NCBI RefSeq assembly: GCF_009765705.1
Contig: NZ_LMUX01000021.1
Span: 758,312-822,311 of the forward strand
From: Burkholderia sp. L27(2015)
GTDB lineage: Bacteria > Pseudomonadota > Gammaproteobacteria > Burkholderiales > Burkholderiaceae
Direction: 5' to 3'
DNA: 64,000 bases
Both the position numbers and the translations under genes were made by a program. Each line of letters starts with the position of its first letter. Position 1 is the stretch's first letter. Below, one piece after another: positions 19,092 to 29,209 of this stretch. The notes under the pieces were generated by a model. That model ran no database searches, was not told where the DNA came from, and was given only the letters and a program-made list of their open reading frames with translations.

Positions 19092-20117
19092 TTACTGGTC
19101 GGACAAAAACGCCGCGGCCGCGCGCCCCAATCTATCGTTCACTGCCGCCCATTCAGGGCCAGCAGGCAAACGCTCGACGAAAATACGTTGCACCGACGCG
19201 CGATCCAATCCGCGCAGCAAACTGTACAAATCGCGCGCGTAATGCAGCGGATTATCAGGCGCCGCGATAAATTGTATGCCCGGCAAATCCTCCAGATGCG
19301 GCGCCCGGGACGCACGTGCGACCACGGCCACGCGTTCGCCCGACTGCAGCGATGCCAGCGCCTGCGCAATCTCCTCGAAGCTAAGCAAGGCAAGTGGCGT
19401 GTTCGGAGCGTAATGCGCTTTGAGCGTGCCAGACGCACGCGGCGCCGTCGCATCGCTGCCATCGGGCAGGCGCGGCGCCACACCGAGCACGTCCGCGATC
19501 TGCTGCGCGCTCACATGGCCGGGCCGCAGCAATGCGGCAAAGCCACGCGATAAATCCACGATGGTCGATTCGATGCCTACCTCGCACGGGCCACCGTCGA
19601 GCACCTCGACCGTCTCACCGAATTCTTCGCGCACATGCTGTGCGGTGGTCGGGCTAACCCGTCCAAAACGATTCGCCGATGGGGCAGCCACGCCGCCCCT
19701 GCCGCCTTTGAAGGCTTCGAGCAACGCTTGTGCGACCGGGTGCGACGGACAACGCAAGCCGACCGAATCCTGACCGCCGCTGACCGCTTCGGGAATATGT
19801 GCCGCACGTTTCAGTATCAGTGTCAGGGGCCCGGGCCAGAAGGCGGCGATCAGGCGCTGCGCATCGGGCGTTAGCTCGCGCACCCAGTAAGCGGGGTCGG
19901 CCGTCGGACTCAAATGCACGATCACCGGATGATTCGCCGGCCGCCCTTTGGCGGCGTAGATACGTGCAATAGCCTGGGCGTTTTCAGCATCGCCACCCAA
20001 GCCATAAACAGTCTCAGTCGGGAACGCGACCAGCTCGCCGGCTTCGAGCCGCGCCGCCGCATGCGCGATCTCGCTCGCCGACGGCGAGGTGACTAGCGGT
20101 GCGCGCGGAGCTGTCAT
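19092..20117 (-). CDS. tsaC: Threonylcarbamoyl-AMP synthase (Sua5/YrdC family)
   Basis: A 341-residue protein of the long Sua5 type, which makes L-threonylcarbamoyladenylate for the t6A37 modification of ANN-decoding tRNAs. The YrdC core is clear: GELVAFPTETVYGLGGDA, YAAKGRPANHPVIVHL, AFWPGPLTLIL and the block around residue 130 with LRCPSHP. Residues after about 215 form the C-terminal Sua5 domain (GTLKAHYAPNTPLALL). It is the last gene of the purC-purE-purK run on the same strand, nine bases after purK, a neighbourhood I recall from Burkholderia and Ralstonia. Confidence 0.92.
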   Translation of the reverse strand: MTAPRAPLVTSPSASEIAHAAARLEAGELVAFPTETVYGLGGDAENAQAIARIYAAKGRPANHPVIVHLSPTADPAYWVRELTPDAQRLIAAFWPGPLTLILKRAAHIPEAVSGGQDSVGLRCPSHPVAQALLEAFKGGRGGVAAPSANRFGRVSPTTAQHVREEFGETVEVLDGGPCEVGIESTIVDLSRGFAALLRPGHVSAQQIADVLGVAPRLPDGSDATAPRASGTLKAHYAPNTPLALLSFEEIAQALASLQSGERVAVVARASRAPHLEDLPGIQFIAAPDNPLHYARDLYSLLRGLDRASVQRIFVERLPAGPEWAAVNDRLGRAAAAFLSDQ

Positions 20118-20126
20118 CGCCGCACC

Positions 20127-21347
20127 TTAGACTGTGGGAAGCGTGGGCACAGGCAGCACGGGCAAACGCAAAATGCGTGTGCATTGCGCAGCCGCGGCCT
20201 GCGCCTCTTCGAGGCTGGTGGCGGCCAGCGTGATGTGCCCCATCTTGCGGCCCACGCGCGCGTCTTCCTTGCCATACAAATGCAGGCGCGCAGACGCCAA
20301 GGCCAGCACCTGATCCCAGGCCGGGCGAATGGGCTGGTCGCCGCGGTCACCGTCAAACCAGACGTCGCCCAGTATATTGAGCATCACCGCCGGCGAATGC
20401 TGACGCGGGTCGCCCAGCGGCAGGCGGGCCATCGCCCTCACCTGCTGTTCGAACTGACTGGTCGCGCAGGCATCGATCGTGTAATGCCCGGAATTATGCG
20501 GACGTGGCGCCATTTCGTTGGCCACCAGCGTGCCGTCCTGAAGCACGAAAAATTCGATGCACAGCACCCCGACATAACCGAGCGCCTCGGCAATCGCGAG
20601 CGCTGCGCTCTGCGCCTGCTCGACCAAAGCGGCGGGCGCATCGGGAGCCGGCACAACGGTTTGAGCGAGGATGCCGTCGACGTGGCTGTTCTGCGCCAGC
20701 GGATAAACCTGCGCACGCCCATCGGCGCCACGTGCCACCAGTGCGGACACCTCAAAGGCCAGCGCCAAGCGCTTTTCGAGCACGCACGCGACATGCCCCA
20801 GCGACGCATGCGCCTCGCGCACCTGCGCCACCGTCGCGACACTGATCTGACCTTTGCCGTCGTAACCGAGTCGAGCTGTTTTCAGGATACCGGGCAGCAC
20901 CGCTTGCAAGGCGTCATCGCTCAACGCATCGAGCGCCTCACGCGATTCGAGTGCCAGATGCGGCGCCACAGGTACGCCGCACGAGCGGATAAATTGCTTC
21001 TCCGCCAGCCTATCCTGGGCGATGGCGACGCACCGTCCAGACGGGCTCACCGGTATCGTGCGCCCCAGGAAATCGAGACTGCGCGCCGGGACATTTTCAA
21101 ACTCGGTCGACACGGCCGCGCACAGGCGCGCCAGTTCGGTCAACGCGTTTTCGTCGGTGTAAGCGGCGCGGATATGCCGGTCGGCCACCGCGCCCGCCGG
21201 GCTGGTTTCGTCCGGGTCCAGCACCGCAACGCGGTAGCCGAGCGCCTGCGCGGCAAAACAGAACATGCGGCCGAGTTGACCGCCGCCTAGCATGCCCAGC
21301 CAAGAGCCCGGCAGTATCGGTGTAAGTGTTGAAGATTCAGTGTTCAT
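20127..21347 (-). CDS. purK: N5-carboxyaminoimidazole ribonucleotide synthase
   Basis: A 406-residue ATP-grasp enzyme that carboxylates AIR to N5-CAIR with ATP and bicarbonate in purine synthesis. The N terminus shows the characteristic [11 protein letters not shown] loop. The ATP-grasp core includes [15 protein letters not shown], and LCIEFFV with [18 protein letters not shown] forms the substrate site. It follows purE with six bases between them and precedes tsaC by nine, so the four genes read as one unit. Confidence 0.95.
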   Translation of the reverse strand: MNTESSTLTPILPGSWLGMLGGGQLGRMFCFAAQALGYRVAVLDPDETSPAGAVADRHIRAAYTDENALTELARLCAAVSTEFENVPARSLDFLGRTIPVSPSGRCVAIAQDRLAEKQFIRSCGVPVAPHLALESREALDALSDDALQAVLPGILKTARLGYDGKGQISVATVAQVREAHASLGHVACVLEKRLALAFEVSALVARGADGRAQVYPLAQNSHVDGILAQTVVPAPDAPAALVEQAQSAALAIAEALGYVGVLCIEFFVLQDGTLVANEMAPRPHNSGHYTIDACATSQFEQQVRAMARLPLGDPRQHSPAVMLNILGDVWFDGDRGDQPIRPAWDQVLALASARLHLYGKEDARVGRKMGHITLAATSLEEAQAAAAQCTRILRLPVLPVPTLPTV

Positions 21348-21353
21348 CGTGAT

Positions 21354-21911
21354 TCAGAGTGGCAGCGTCATCGCTCGTGCGACGTCGCTTTGGCGCGCGC
21401 GAAATGCGTCGAGGCGCTGCGCGAGTTCAGTCGAGTGGGCGGCCAGCAACGCGATCGCAAACAAGGCGGCATTGGCCGCGCCCGCTTCGCCGATCGCGAA
21501 GGTGGCAACCGGAATGCCCTTGGGCATTTGCACGATCGAATGCAGCGAATCGACGCCCTTCAGATATTTGCTCGGTACTGGCACGCCCAACACCGGCACC
21601 GGTGTCTTGGCCGCCAGCATGCCAGGCAAGTGGGCCGCACCGCCGGCGCCCGCGATAATCGCGCGAAGGCCGCGGGTGCGCGCATTCTGCGCATACGTGA
21701 ACAACTCATCGGGCATGCGGTGCGCGGACACCACCTGCGCCTCGAACGGCACTTCGAATTCGCGCAGGATCGCAACCGCGTGCTGCATCACGTCCCAATC
21801 GGAACTGGATCCCATCACGACGCCGATCACCGGTGCCGCAGACGTGGCGTTGCTCGGGCGGTTGCTCTCTTCAGTAGGCTGGCTCATTGCATCACTCATC
21901 GCGTCAGTCAT
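21354..21911 (-). CDS. purE: 5-(carboxyamino)imidazole ribonucleotide mutase (class I PurE)
   Basis: A 185-residue mutase converting N5-CAIR to CAIR. The family signature [13 protein letters not shown] is near residue 30, followed by SAHRMPDEL and [11 protein letters not shown]. The core would normally start close to that signature; here about 28 extra N-terminal residues precede it. Three in-frame ATGs occur exactly 12 bases apart (21911, 21899, 21887) because of a 12-bp repeat, so the true start is uncertain; the longest is given. It begins three bases after the purC stop. Confidence 0.92.
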   Translation of the reverse strand: MTDAMSDAMSQPTEESNRPSNATSAAPVIGVVMGSSSDWDVMQHAVAILREFEVPFEAQVVSAHRMPDELFTYAQNARTRGLRAIIAGAGGAAHLPGMLAAKTPVPVLGVPVPSKYLKGVDSLHSIVQMPKGIPVATFAIGEAGAANAALFAIALLAAHSTELAQRLDAFRARQSDVARAMTLPL

Positions 21912-21912
21912 C
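21877..21912 (-). repeat. 12-bp triplicate forming a ladder of purE start codons
   Basis: Read on the minus strand the units are GATGACTGACGC, GATGAGTGATGC and AATGAGCCAGCC, each carrying an in-frame ATG. They encode the N terminus [12 protein letters not shown]. None has a strong ribosome site, so which ATG is used is open. Confidence 0.6.
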
Positions 21913-21914
21913 GG

Positions 21915-22808
21915 TTATTGCAAGGCCTGGCCTGTCAGGCGCTCAAGCGCTTCGCGGTATTTCGCCGCGGTGCGCTCGACCACTTCGGCGGGCAACGCCG
22001 GCGCCGGAGCCGTCTTGTCCCACGGCTGCGTTTCGAGCCAGTCGCGCACGAACTGTTTGTCGAATGACGGTGGGTTGCTGCCGACCTGATAGCCGTCCGC
22101 GGGCCAGAAACGCGACGAGTCTGCCGTCAGTATTTCATCCATCAGATACAGCTCGCCCTTGTCGTCGAGTCCGAATTCGAATTTGGTGTCGGCGATGATG
22201 ATGCCGCGCGTAGCCGCATATTCGGCGGCCCGCTCGTAAAGCTTGATGCTGATCTCGCGTATCGTGGCGGAGAGTTCCGTGCCGATGCGCGACTCCATTT
22301 GCGCGTACGTGATGTTTTCGTCATGGTGGCCCATTTCCGCTTTTGCCGCCGGCGTGAAAATCGGCTCGGGCAGCTTTTGCGCATTCTGCAGCCCCGGCGG
22401 CAACGCGACGCCGCACACCGAACCGCTGGCCTGATAGTCTTTCCAGCCGCTGCCGGCCAGATAGCCGCGCACCACAGCCTCGACGAGAATCGGCTCCAGG
22501 CGCTTGACCACCACCGCGCGCCCAGCCACTTGCGGCACTTCGTCCGCGGCCACGACGCTTTCCGGCGCAATGCCGGTCAGATGATTCGGCACGAGATCGC
22601 CGAGCTTCTCGAACCAGAAATTGGCCATCTGGTTCAATACCCGCCCCTTGGCCGGAATGGGTTCGCCCATCACGACGTCGAACGCCGAGAGGCGGTCGGT
22701 CGTGACAATCAGCAATTTATCGTCGCCAACCGCGTAGTTATCGCGGACTTTGCCGCGTCCCAGGAGTTTGAGCGAGTGCAGCGTGGATTCGTAAAGGGTC
22801 GAGGACAT
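21915..22808 (-). CDS. purC: Phosphoribosylaminoimidazole-succinocarboxamide synthase (SAICAR synthase)
   Basis: A 297-residue enzyme that joins CAIR and aspartate with ATP. Motifs include [31 protein letters not shown] at the start of the protein, which is the nucleotide-binding region, and [23 protein letters not shown] and [11 protein letters not shown] towards the end. It is of the longer (about 300-residue) type seen in beta-proteobacteria and yeast. The start at 22808 (MSSTLYES) has an AAGAAG ribosome site; the frame extends 13 codons further upstream into the terminator. It heads the purC-purE-purK-tsaC run. Confidence 0.95.
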   Translation of the reverse strand: MSSTLYESTLHSLKLLGRGKVRDNYAVGDDKLLIVTTDRLSAFDVVMGEPIPAKGRVLNQMANFWFEKLGDLVPNHLTGIAPESVVAADEVPQVAGRAVVVKRLEPILVEAVVRGYLAGSGWKDYQASGSVCGVALPPGLQNAQKLPEPIFTPAAKAEMGHHDENITYAQMESRIGTELSATIREISIKLYERAAEYAATRGIIIADTKFEFGLDDKGELYLMDEILTADSSRFWPADGYQVGSNPPSFDKQFVRDWLETQPWDKTAPAPALPAEVVERTAAKYREALERLTGQALQ

Positions 22809-22825
22809 CGGCGGCTTCTTTCTTA

Positions 22826-22854
22826 AAAAGGGCAACTCCCGCACCATGCGGGAG
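22826..22854 (-). terminator. Rho-independent terminator after fba
   Basis: On the minus strand an 8-bp perfect stem (CTCCCGCA / TGCGGGAG, 22836-22843 with 22847-22854, three-base loop) is followed after five bases by TTTTT. It separates fba from purC. Confidence 0.6.
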
Positions 22855-22896
22855 CTGCAGATGCACTACAGGCGGCGAGGCCCGCATTTACTGTAA

Positions 22897-23961
22897 TTAC
22901 TGGACGATCTGGCGCAATGCGCCTTTTTTGTACTTCTCGGCAATTTTGTCGAGCGGCAGCGGATCGATCTTGGACGCCATGCCTTCGCAACCGAACGCCA
23001 GGTAGCGGCTCTTGCACATTTGCATGGCGGCTTCGCGAGCCGGCTTCAGGTATTCGCGCGGATCGAACTTGCCGGGGTTTTCGACGAAGAAACGACGGAT
23101 CGCACCGGTGATGGCCAAGCGCAAATCGGTATCGATATTGATCTTGCGCACGCCATGCTTGATGCCTTCCTGGATTTCTTCGAGTGGCACGCCATAGGTT
23201 TCTTTCATGTCGCCGCCAAATTCGCGGATCTCGGCGAGCAATTCCTGCGGCACCGACGACGAGCCGTGCATCACCAAATGGGTATTCGGAATGCGACGAT
23301 GGATTTCCTTGATACGGTCGATTGCGAGAATGTCGCCCGTCGGCTTCTTGGTGAATTTGTACGCACCGTGCGAAGTGCCGATCGCGATCGCGAGCGCGTC
23401 GCACTGGGTCGCGTTGACGAAATCGGCGGCCTGTTCCGGGTCGGTCAGCAACTGTTCGCGCGTGAGCGTACCGTCGGCGCCGTGTCCGTCCTCCTTGTCG
23501 CCCTTCATCGTTTCGAGCGAACCGAGGCAACCAAGTTCGGCCTCGACCGTCACACCGATGGCGTGCGAAAGATCGACGACCTGGCGCGACACATTGACGT
23601 TGTAGTCATAGCTGGCAATGCTCTTGCCGTCTTCTTCGAGCGAGCCGTCCATCATCACGCTGGTAAAGCCGCTGCGAATCGCTGCAAGGCAAACCGCCGG
23701 CGACTGGCCGTGATCCTGGTGCATCACCACCGGAATGTGCGGATACATCTCTACTGCTGCCTCGATCAGGTGCCGCAGGAACGCCTCGCCGGCATATTTG
23801 CGAGCGCCGGCCGATGCTTGCATGATGACCGGTGCGTTGACCTGATCGGCAGCCGTCATGATGGCCTGCACTTGTTCCAGGTTGTTGACGTTGAATGCAG
23901 GCAAGCCATAGCCATGCTCGGCGGCATGGTCCAGCAGTTGACGCATCGAAACGAGAGGCAT
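22897..23961 (-). CDS. fba: Fructose-bisphosphate aldolase, class II
   Basis: A 354-residue zinc-dependent aldolase cleaving fructose 1,6-bisphosphate to DHAP and glyceraldehyde 3-phosphate. Family signs are the zinc ligand region [17 protein letters not shown] near residue 140, [11 protein letters not shown] and [10 protein letters not shown]. Length and ends fit the Calvin-cycle-like subtype found in Burkholderia. It lies downstream of pyk and pgk on the same strand, forming a glycolytic cluster. Confidence 0.95.
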   Translation of the reverse strand: MPLVSMRQLLDHAAEHGYGLPAFNVNNLEQVQAIMTAADQVNAPVIMQASAGARKYAGEAFLRHLIEAAVEMYPHIPVVMHQDHGQSPAVCLAAIRSGFTSVMMDGSLEEDGKSIASYDYNVNVSRQVVDLSHAIGVTVEAELGCLGSLETMKGDKEDGHGADGTLTREQLLTDPEQAADFVNATQCDALAIAIGTSHGAYKFTKKPTGDILAIDRIKEIHRRIPNTHLVMHGSSSVPQELLAEIREFGGDMKETYGVPLEEIQEGIKHGVRKINIDTDLRLAITGAIRRFFVENPGKFDPREYLKPAREAAMQMCKSRYLAFGCEGMASKIDPLPLDKIAEKYKKGALRQIVQ

Positions 23962-23997
23962 GGTGTAGCTCCTTTAGACAATAAATTTCTTTTTGGC

Positions 23998-25434
23998 TCA
24001 GACCGGCTCGCCGACCTTCACGATTTTCAGCGTATTGGTGCCGCCGGCTTGGCCCATGGGCTCCCCGACAGTCAGCACCACGGTGTCGCCATGCGCCACC
24101 AGATTGCGTTCGACCAGCACATCGAGCGCTTGTTGCAATGCTGTGTCGCGATCGTCGCTGCTTTCGGCAGGCAAAGGCGTGACATTGCGGTACAGCGCCA
24201 TCGCACGCTGGCTGCCCAGGCGCGCGGTGAGCGCGTAGATCGGCACATGGGTCCACAAGCGGCTCATCCACAATGCGGTCGCGCCGGACTCGGTCAATGC
24301 CACGATCGCCTTCGCGCCGAGGTGGTGCGACGTGAACAACGCGCCCATCGCAATCGACTGATCGATACGCGAGAATTTGCGGTCGAGAAAATCGGTATCC
24401 AGCTCGACCTCTTCGGATTTCTCGGCTTCCAGGCAGATCGCAGCCATCGTTTCGATGGTTTCGACCGGATATTTGCCGGAAGCGGTTTCGGCGGACAGCA
24501 TCACGGCGTCCGTACCATCGAGCACCGCGTTCGCCACGTCCGAGACTTCCGCCCGCGTCGGCACCGGTGCATGGATCATCGACTCCATCATCTGCGTGGC
24601 GGTGATCACCAGTTTGTTCGAGTCGCGCGCCATGCGGATCATGCGCTTTTGCAAGGCCGGCACGGCCGCGTTGCCGACTTCCACGGCCAAGTCGCCACGC
24701 GCCACCATGATACCGTCCGAGGCGTCGAGGATTTCCTGCAGCGCCGGAATGGCTTCGGCACGCTCGATTTTGGCGATCATGCGCGGGCGCAGCCCGTAAG
24801 GCTGGCCGGCGATATTGGCCAACTGGCGCGCCATTTCCATATCGGTAGCGGTTTTCGGGAACGACACGGCGACATAGTCGACGCCGATTTCCATGGCGAT
24901 GCGGATATCTTCCATATCCTTGGAGGTCAGCGCTGAAGCCGTCAAGCCCCCGCCCTGGCGGTTGATGCCCTTGTTATTGGACAACTCGCCGCCCACCTTG
25001 ACCACCGTGTGGATCTCTTCGCCCACCACCCGCATCACCGTCAACACGATCAAGCCGTCGTTGAGCAGCAGTACATCGCCCGCTTTCAAGTCGCGCGGCA
25101 GGTCCTTGTAATCGAGCCCGGAGCGGCTCTCGTTGCCCAATTCGCAGCTTGCATCGAGTATGAACGAGGCGCCCGCTTCGAGTTGGATCTTGCCGTTCTC
25201 GAACTTGCCCACGCGGATTTTCGGACCCTGCAGATCGGCCATCAAAGCGATTTCGCGTCCGGCTTCACGCGCAGCCTGACGAACCCGCTCGGCCCTCTGG
25301 CGGTGGTCGTCGGCCGTGCCGTGCGAGAAATTCATGCGCACCACGTCCAGGCCCGCCGCAATCATTTTCGCAAGGATCTCGGGCGAACTGGACGCGGGGC
25401 CGATGGTTGCGACTATTTTGGTAGCTCGATGCAT
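23998..25434 (-). CDS. pyk: Pyruvate kinase
   Basis: A 478-residue enzyme converting phosphoenolpyruvate and ADP to pyruvate and ATP. Seen: MNFSHGT near residue 35, DLQGPKIRVG, the conserved MIAKIERAEAI, and MVARGDLAVEVG near residue 245, with the C-terminal allosteric domain ending GGTNTLKIVKVG. No internal breaks. It sits between pgk and fba, 44 bases after pgk. Confidence 0.95.
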   Translation of the reverse strand: MHRATKIVATIGPASSSPEILAKMIAAGLDVVRMNFSHGTADDHRQRAERVRQAAREAGREIALMADLQGPKIRVGKFENGKIQLEAGASFILDASCELGNESRSGLDYKDLPRDLKAGDVLLLNDGLIVLTVMRVVGEEIHTVVKVGGELSNNKGINRQGGGLTASALTSKDMEDIRIAMEIGVDYVAVSFPKTATDMEMARQLANIAGQPYGLRPRMIAKIERAEAIPALQEILDASDGIMVARGDLAVEVGNAAVPALQKRMIRMARDSNKLVITATQMMESMIHAPVPTRAEVSDVANAVLDGTDAVMLSAETASGKYPVETIETMAAICLEAEKSEEVELDTDFLDRKFSRIDQSIAMGALFTSHHLGAKAIVALTESGATALWMSRLWTHVPIYALTARLGSQRAMALYRNVTPLPAESSDDRDTALQQALDVLVERNLVAHGDTVVLTVGEPMGQAGGTNTLKIVKVGEPV

Positions 25435-25478
25435 AAAGTCCTCTTCGATGGTGCTGCACTCGGGGACGCGGTCTACAT

Positions 25479-26675
25479 TTACCCAGCCCGCGACGCTAAT
25501 GCCTCTACTGCCGGCAACGTCTTGCCTTCCAAAAATTCCAGAAACGCGCCGCCGCCCGTCGAGATGTAGTCGATCTGAGAAGCGAGCTGATACTTTTCGA
25601 TCGCGGCCAGCGTGTCGCCGCCGCCGGCAATCGAGTACGCCGGCGATTGGGCGATCGCGTTAGCCAGTGTGCGCGTGCCGTGGCTGAATGCCTCGATTTC
25701 GAACACGCCGACCGGGCCGTTCCAGACCACCGTGCCGGCACGGCCGATCTGCTCGGCCAGCATTTGCGCAGTGCGCGGACCGATATCGAGAATCATGTCG
25801 TCGTCGGCCACGTCCGCCACGTCTTTGACTTCAGCGGCAGCGCTGGCGCTGAACTCCTTGGCGGTCACGACGTCCACCGGAATCGGCACCGAGGCGCCGC
25901 GCTTTTTCATGATCTCGATGATGGTCACCGCTTGCGCCAACAAATCGGGCTCGGCCAGCGAGCGGCCGATTTTCAAACCGGCGGCCAGCATGAAGGTATT
26001 GGCGATGCCGCCACCGACGATCAGTTGGTCGACCTTGTCGGCCAGCGAGGTCAGGATAGTCAGCTTGGTCGACACCTTGGAGCCCGCGACGATCGCCACC
26101 AGCGGGCGCTTCGGCGCGTCCAGCGCGCGGCCCAGCGCGTCGAGCTCGGCCGCCAGCAAGGGACCGGCGCAGGCAACCGATGCGTATTTGGCAATGCCGT
26201 AGGTAGTGGCTTCGGCGCGATGTGCGGTGCCGAATGCATCGTTGACGTAAACATCGCAAAGCGCCGCCATCTTGCGGGCCAATTCGTCCGAATTCTTCTT
26301 TTCGCCCGGATTGACGCGGCAATTTTCGAGCAGCACGACTTGTCCGGGCTTCACGTCCACGCCGTTTTCCACCCAGTGCTGAATCAGCGGTACCGGCCGC
26401 CCGAGTATTTCGGCCAGGCGCTCGGCCACCGGAGCCAGCGTGTCTTCAGGCTTGAACGCGCCTTCGGTCGGGCGTCCCAAGTGCGAGGTCACCATCACCG
26501 CGGCGCCTGCATCCAGCGCCTGCAGAATCGCCGGGACCGATGCGCGAATGCGGGTATCTTCGGTTATTTTCCCGTCATCGTCCTGCGGTACGTTCAGATC
26601 TGCGCGGATGAAAACACGTTTGCCGGCAAGTTTTCCTGCGGCGATGAGATCGGAAAGACGGAGAACTTGGGTCAT
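25479..26675 (-). CDS. pgk: Phosphoglycerate kinase
   Basis: A 398-residue two-domain kinase of glycolysis and gluconeogenesis. The N-terminal substrate motif [14 protein letters not shown] is close to the start, followed by [10 protein letters not shown]. The C-terminal nucleotide domain has NGPVGVFE, and the protein ends with [13 protein letters not shown] and [14 protein letters not shown]. It is the first gene of the pgk-pyk-fba cluster as transcribed. Confidence 0.96.
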   Translation of the reverse strand: MTQVLRLSDLIAAGKLAGKRVFIRADLNVPQDDDGKITEDTRIRASVPAILQALDAGAAVMVTSHLGRPTEGAFKPEDTLAPVAERLAEILGRPVPLIQHWVENGVDVKPGQVVLLENCRVNPGEKKNSDELARKMAALCDVYVNDAFGTAHRAEATTYGIAKYASVACAGPLLAAELDALGRALDAPKRPLVAIVAGSKVSTKLTILTSLADKVDQLIVGGGIANTFMLAAGLKIGRSLAEPDLLAQAVTIIEIMKKRGASVPIPVDVVTAKEFSASAAAEVKDVADVADDDMILDIGPRTAQMLAEQIGRAGTVVWNGPVGVFEIEAFSHGTRTLANAIAQSPAYSIAGGGDTLAAIEKYQLASQIDYISTGGGAFLEFLEGKTLPAVEALASRAG

Positions 26676-26725
26676 GGATGAGTACGATGGGTGCGAGGGC
26701 GTCGAGTAAATTGACTAAATTGGAT

Positions 26726-26780
26726 AAAGCGCGCTGGTGCGCGCCGGGTCAGATCCACAGGTAGCAGCGTAGCGCGCTTT
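26726..26780. repeat. 10-bp perfect inverted repeat with 35-base spacer upstream of pgk
   Basis: AAAGCGCGCT at 26726-26735 is exactly complementary to AGCGCGCTTT at 26771-26780. It lies 51 bases upstream of the pgk start, between pgk and the azlD stop. It could be a terminator for azlCD or part of the pgk leader; there is no T-run of the usual kind. Confidence 0.4.
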
Positions 26781-26859
26781 CTGCGGAAAACAGCTTATTA
26801 GCCGGCTATTTTAACCGATAGGAGGGGGTCTGAGACCGATTGTGTGCGGCGCGTGCGCC

Positions 26860-27183
26860 TCAGGCCCACAAACGCAGCACGGTAAAGGTCAACATGCCCA
26901 CGCCTATGGTTTCTATCATGCTGCGCCGCCAGACGAACCACAACAGCCCCGCCGTGGCGGCCACCAATTGATAGTTGCGCCACGAGAACGATAACTGGTT
27001 GTGCCACCACAGTACATCGGGAATCACCACGGCCGCCAAGGCCGCAGCGGGCGCATAGCGCAACGCGCGTTGCACGCGCTCGGGCAGGTTGACGCGTTCC
27101 CCGCCAAACAGGAAAAATGCCCGGGTGACGCTAGTGACCGCCGTCATGCCGATAATCAGGATCCAGATAGCCTGCGTGCTCAT
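26860..27183 (-). CDS. azlD: Branched-chain amino acid export subunit AzlD
   Basis: A small, very hydrophobic 107-residue membrane protein with four predicted segments. It shows the AzlD pattern: TRAFFLFGGERVNLPERVQR, then LRYAPAAALAAVVIPDVLW. It acts with AzlC as a two-component exporter of branched-chain amino acids. Its start overlaps the azlC stop by four bases (ATGA). Confidence 0.9.
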   Translation of the reverse strand: MSTQAIWILIIGMTAVTSVTRAFFLFGGERVNLPERVQRALRYAPAAALAAVVIPDVLWWHNQLSFSWRNYQLVAATAGLLWFVWRRSMIETIGVGMLTFTVLRLWA

Positions 27184-28025
27184 CGCTGCCCCCCGGTCAC
27201 TCTGGTCGCATCGGTGACAGCATCGGCATCGGACTTCAAATCCGCTTTCAAATCGATTTTCGGCTCGGCTTTTGAATCCGGCAGTTCCGAGACCCCGCGG
27301 CGGCGGATTCGCCGCAAATCTGCGCGCTCGATCAACGCATCGCTGCTCATGCCCCCGATCAACGCCGCGAGCACCGCCACCGGCAAGCCGAGCCGGTACG
27401 GCAGCGAGAAGGTCAGCAACGCCACCACCGACGCGACGACAAACGCCACCACCACCGAGCGGCTCGTGATCGCAGAAACCATGATCGGAATCAGCGCGAG
27501 TGTGCCGGCCAGATCCAACCCCCAGCTATCGGGGAACAAGCTGGCAAGCACGATGCCGACGATGGACGACGCTTGCCAGCACACCCAGGCGAGCGTCGCC
27601 ATGCCCAGGAAGAACGCCTCTTTACCCGGTTCATACCCCGGTTTGAAATTACGCCGCAAAAATAACAAATAGATGATGTCGCCGTTGAAAAAACCTAGCA
27701 ACGTGCGCCGCCAGAAACCCAGATACGAAAAATGCGGCGCCAGGCCGGCGCTGAAAATGACGAATCGGGTATTGACCATCGCGGCGGTCAGCAATATGGT
27801 CCAGATCGGCAATTTGGCCGCCAGCAGCGGCAGCACGGCCAGTTGCGACGAGCCGGCGTAGACCAGCAGCGACATGCCCACAGACTGGGGTAGCGTGAGC
27901 ACCGATTTGCTCATCGCAATTCCGGTGACCAGCCCCCAGGAAAGCATCGCGGGCAAGGTGGGCGAGTAGGCTTTTACGCCTTCGAGGAAGGCGCGGCGGT
28001 TCGTTTCAGACAGACGATTGAGCAT
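27180..28025 (-). CDS. azlC: Branched-chain amino acid exporter AzlC
   Basis: A 281-residue membrane protein with the AzlC pattern near the N terminus (AFLEGVKAYSPTLPAMLSWGLVTGIA) and MSLLVYAGSSQLAVLPLLA and NTRFVIFSAGLAPHF. The start at 28025 is where family members begin. After the last membrane segment there is a charged tail of about 45 residues ending in EPKIDLKADLKSDADAV, encoded in part by a 12-bp tandem repeat (27232-27279). It is divergent from ilvE, also a branched-chain amino acid gene. Confidence 0.9.
   Translation of the reverse strand: MLNRLSETNRRAFLEGVKAYSPTLPAMLSWGLVTGIAMSKSVLTLPQSVGMSLLVYAGSSQLAVLPLLAAKLPIWTILLTAAMVNTRFVIFSAGLAPHFSYLGFWRRTLLGFFNGDIIYLLFLRRNFKPGYEPGKEAFFLGMATLAWVCWQASSIVGIVLASLFPDSWGLDLAGTLALIPIMVSAITSRSVVVAFVVASVVALLTFSLPYRLGLPVAVLAALIGGMSSDALIERADLRRIRRRGVSELPDSKAEPKIDLKADLKSDADAVTDATRVTGGQR
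27232..27279 (-). repeat. 12-bp tandem repeat encoding the AzlC C-terminal tail
   Basis: Four 12-bp units (27232-27243, 27244-27255, 27256-27267, 27268-27279; plus-strand forms such as GACTTCAAATCC and GCTTTCAAATCG) lie just before the azlC stop. They keep the frame and encode the Asp/Lys-rich tail. Confidence 0.6.
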
Positions 28026-28277
28026 GACAAAAAAAGTGTGGCACACGAGGTGCCTGGCGGCCATGCTCCGGCCGCGCGGAAGGATATTGTAAGTATACCG
28101 CTCTAGACTGGTGCAAAGAGCAGGGTTTACCGCAGGTTATGATAGTTTTAGCGGCGTGCAGCGTGCACACGCCCGGGGCATGCCGCATGCATCATTTGCA
28201 CCCTTCACTACCGGTTGTGTGGCGGCTGATTTAGAATAACGGTCTTGGTCTTTACCGACACCCGCTAGGAGAACTGT

Positions 28278-29198
28278 ATGTCAATGGCCGACCGCGACGG
28301 CAAAATCTGGATGGATGGCAAGCTGATCGATTGGCGCGATGCGAACATCCACGTCCTGACCCACACGCTGCACTACGGCATGGGCGTCTTCGAAGGCGTA
28401 CGCGCCTATAAGACCGACAACGGTACGGCGATTTTCAAGTTGAAGGAACATACCCAGCGCCTGTTCAATTCGGCCAAGATCTTCCAGATGGTGATTCCGT
28501 TCGACCAAGCGACGATTGCCAAGGCGCAACTCGACGTGGTCCGCGAAAACAAGCTCGAGTCGTGCTATCTGCGCCCCATCGTCTGGGTCGGCTCGGAAAA
28601 ACTCGGCGTGTCGACCAAAGGCAACACCATCCACGTGGCGATCGCGGCTTGGCCGTGGGGCGCCTACCTGGGCGAAGAGGGCATGGCGCGCGGCATCCGC
28701 GTGAAGACCTCGTCGTTCACCCGCCACCATGTGAACGTGTCGATGGTGCGCGCCAAGGCTAGCGGCTGGTATGTCAATTCGATCCTGGCCAACCAGGAAG
28801 CCACCACGGACGGCTACGACGAGGCGCTGCTGCTCGACGTCGACGGTTATGTGTCGGAAGGCGCCGGCGAAAACGTGTTTATCGTGCGCAACGGCAAGCT
28901 GTACACGCCCGACCTCGCGTCTTGCCTGGACGGCATCACGCGTGACTCGATCATTACGCTGGCACGCGACTACGGCATCGAAGTGATCGAAAAGCGCATC
29001 ACGCGCGACGAAATGTACTGTGCCGACGAAGCGTTCTTCACCGGAACCGCTGCCGAAGTCACGCCGATCCGCGAGCTCGATAACCGCACCATCGGCGCCG
29101 GTTCGCGCGGCCCGATCACCGAGAAGCTGCAAGCGGCGTTCTTCTCGATCGTCGAAGGCAAGAACGCCAAATATGGCGAATGGCTGACCAAGGTCTGA
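28278..29198 (+). CDS. ilvE: Branched-chain amino acid aminotransferase
   Basis: A 306-residue PLP-dependent fold-type IV transaminase for leucine, isoleucine and valine. It has GMGVFEGVRAY, YLRPIVWVG, the catalytic Lys region VRAKASGWYVNS, and LDVDGYVSEGAGENVF with FFTGTAAEVTPIREL that bind the cofactor phosphate. A good ribosome site (TAGGAGAAC) precedes the start. It leads a short operon with the zinc-finger gene and is divergent from azlCD. Confidence 0.96.
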   Translation: MSMADRDGKIWMDGKLIDWRDANIHVLTHTLHYGMGVFEGVRAYKTDNGTAIFKLKEHTQRLFNSAKIFQMVIPFDQATIAKAQLDVVRENKLESCYLRPIVWVGSEKLGVSTKGNTIHVAIAAWPWGAYLGEEGMARGIRVKTSSFTRHHVNVSMVRAKASGWYVNSILANQEATTDGYDEALLLDVDGYVSEGAGENVFIVRNGKLYTPDLASCLDGITRDSIITLARDYGIEVIEKRITRDEMYCADEAFFTGTAAEVTPIRELDNRTIGAGSRGPITEKLQAAFFSIVEGKNAKYGEWLTKV

Positions 29199-29209
29199 GA
29201 GATAAAAAC

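Noticed and set aside
22836-22854. Purine riboswitch or attenuator in front of purC
   Set aside because: The only structure is a simple 8-bp hairpin with a following T-run, best explained as the fba terminator; no riboswitch core is visible.
23020-24936. A 638-codon open frame on the plus strand across fba and pyk
   Set aside because: It lies antisense to two clearly recognised glycolytic genes and its translation shows only Arg/His-rich sequence without family motifs; long antisense frames are common in GC-rich genes.
26860-28025. Leucine-responsive or T-box-like leader between azlC and ilvE
   Set aside because: The 252-base gap was scanned for T-box, attenuator and leader-peptide patterns; nothing beyond a possible TAGAAT -10 box for ilvE was seen.
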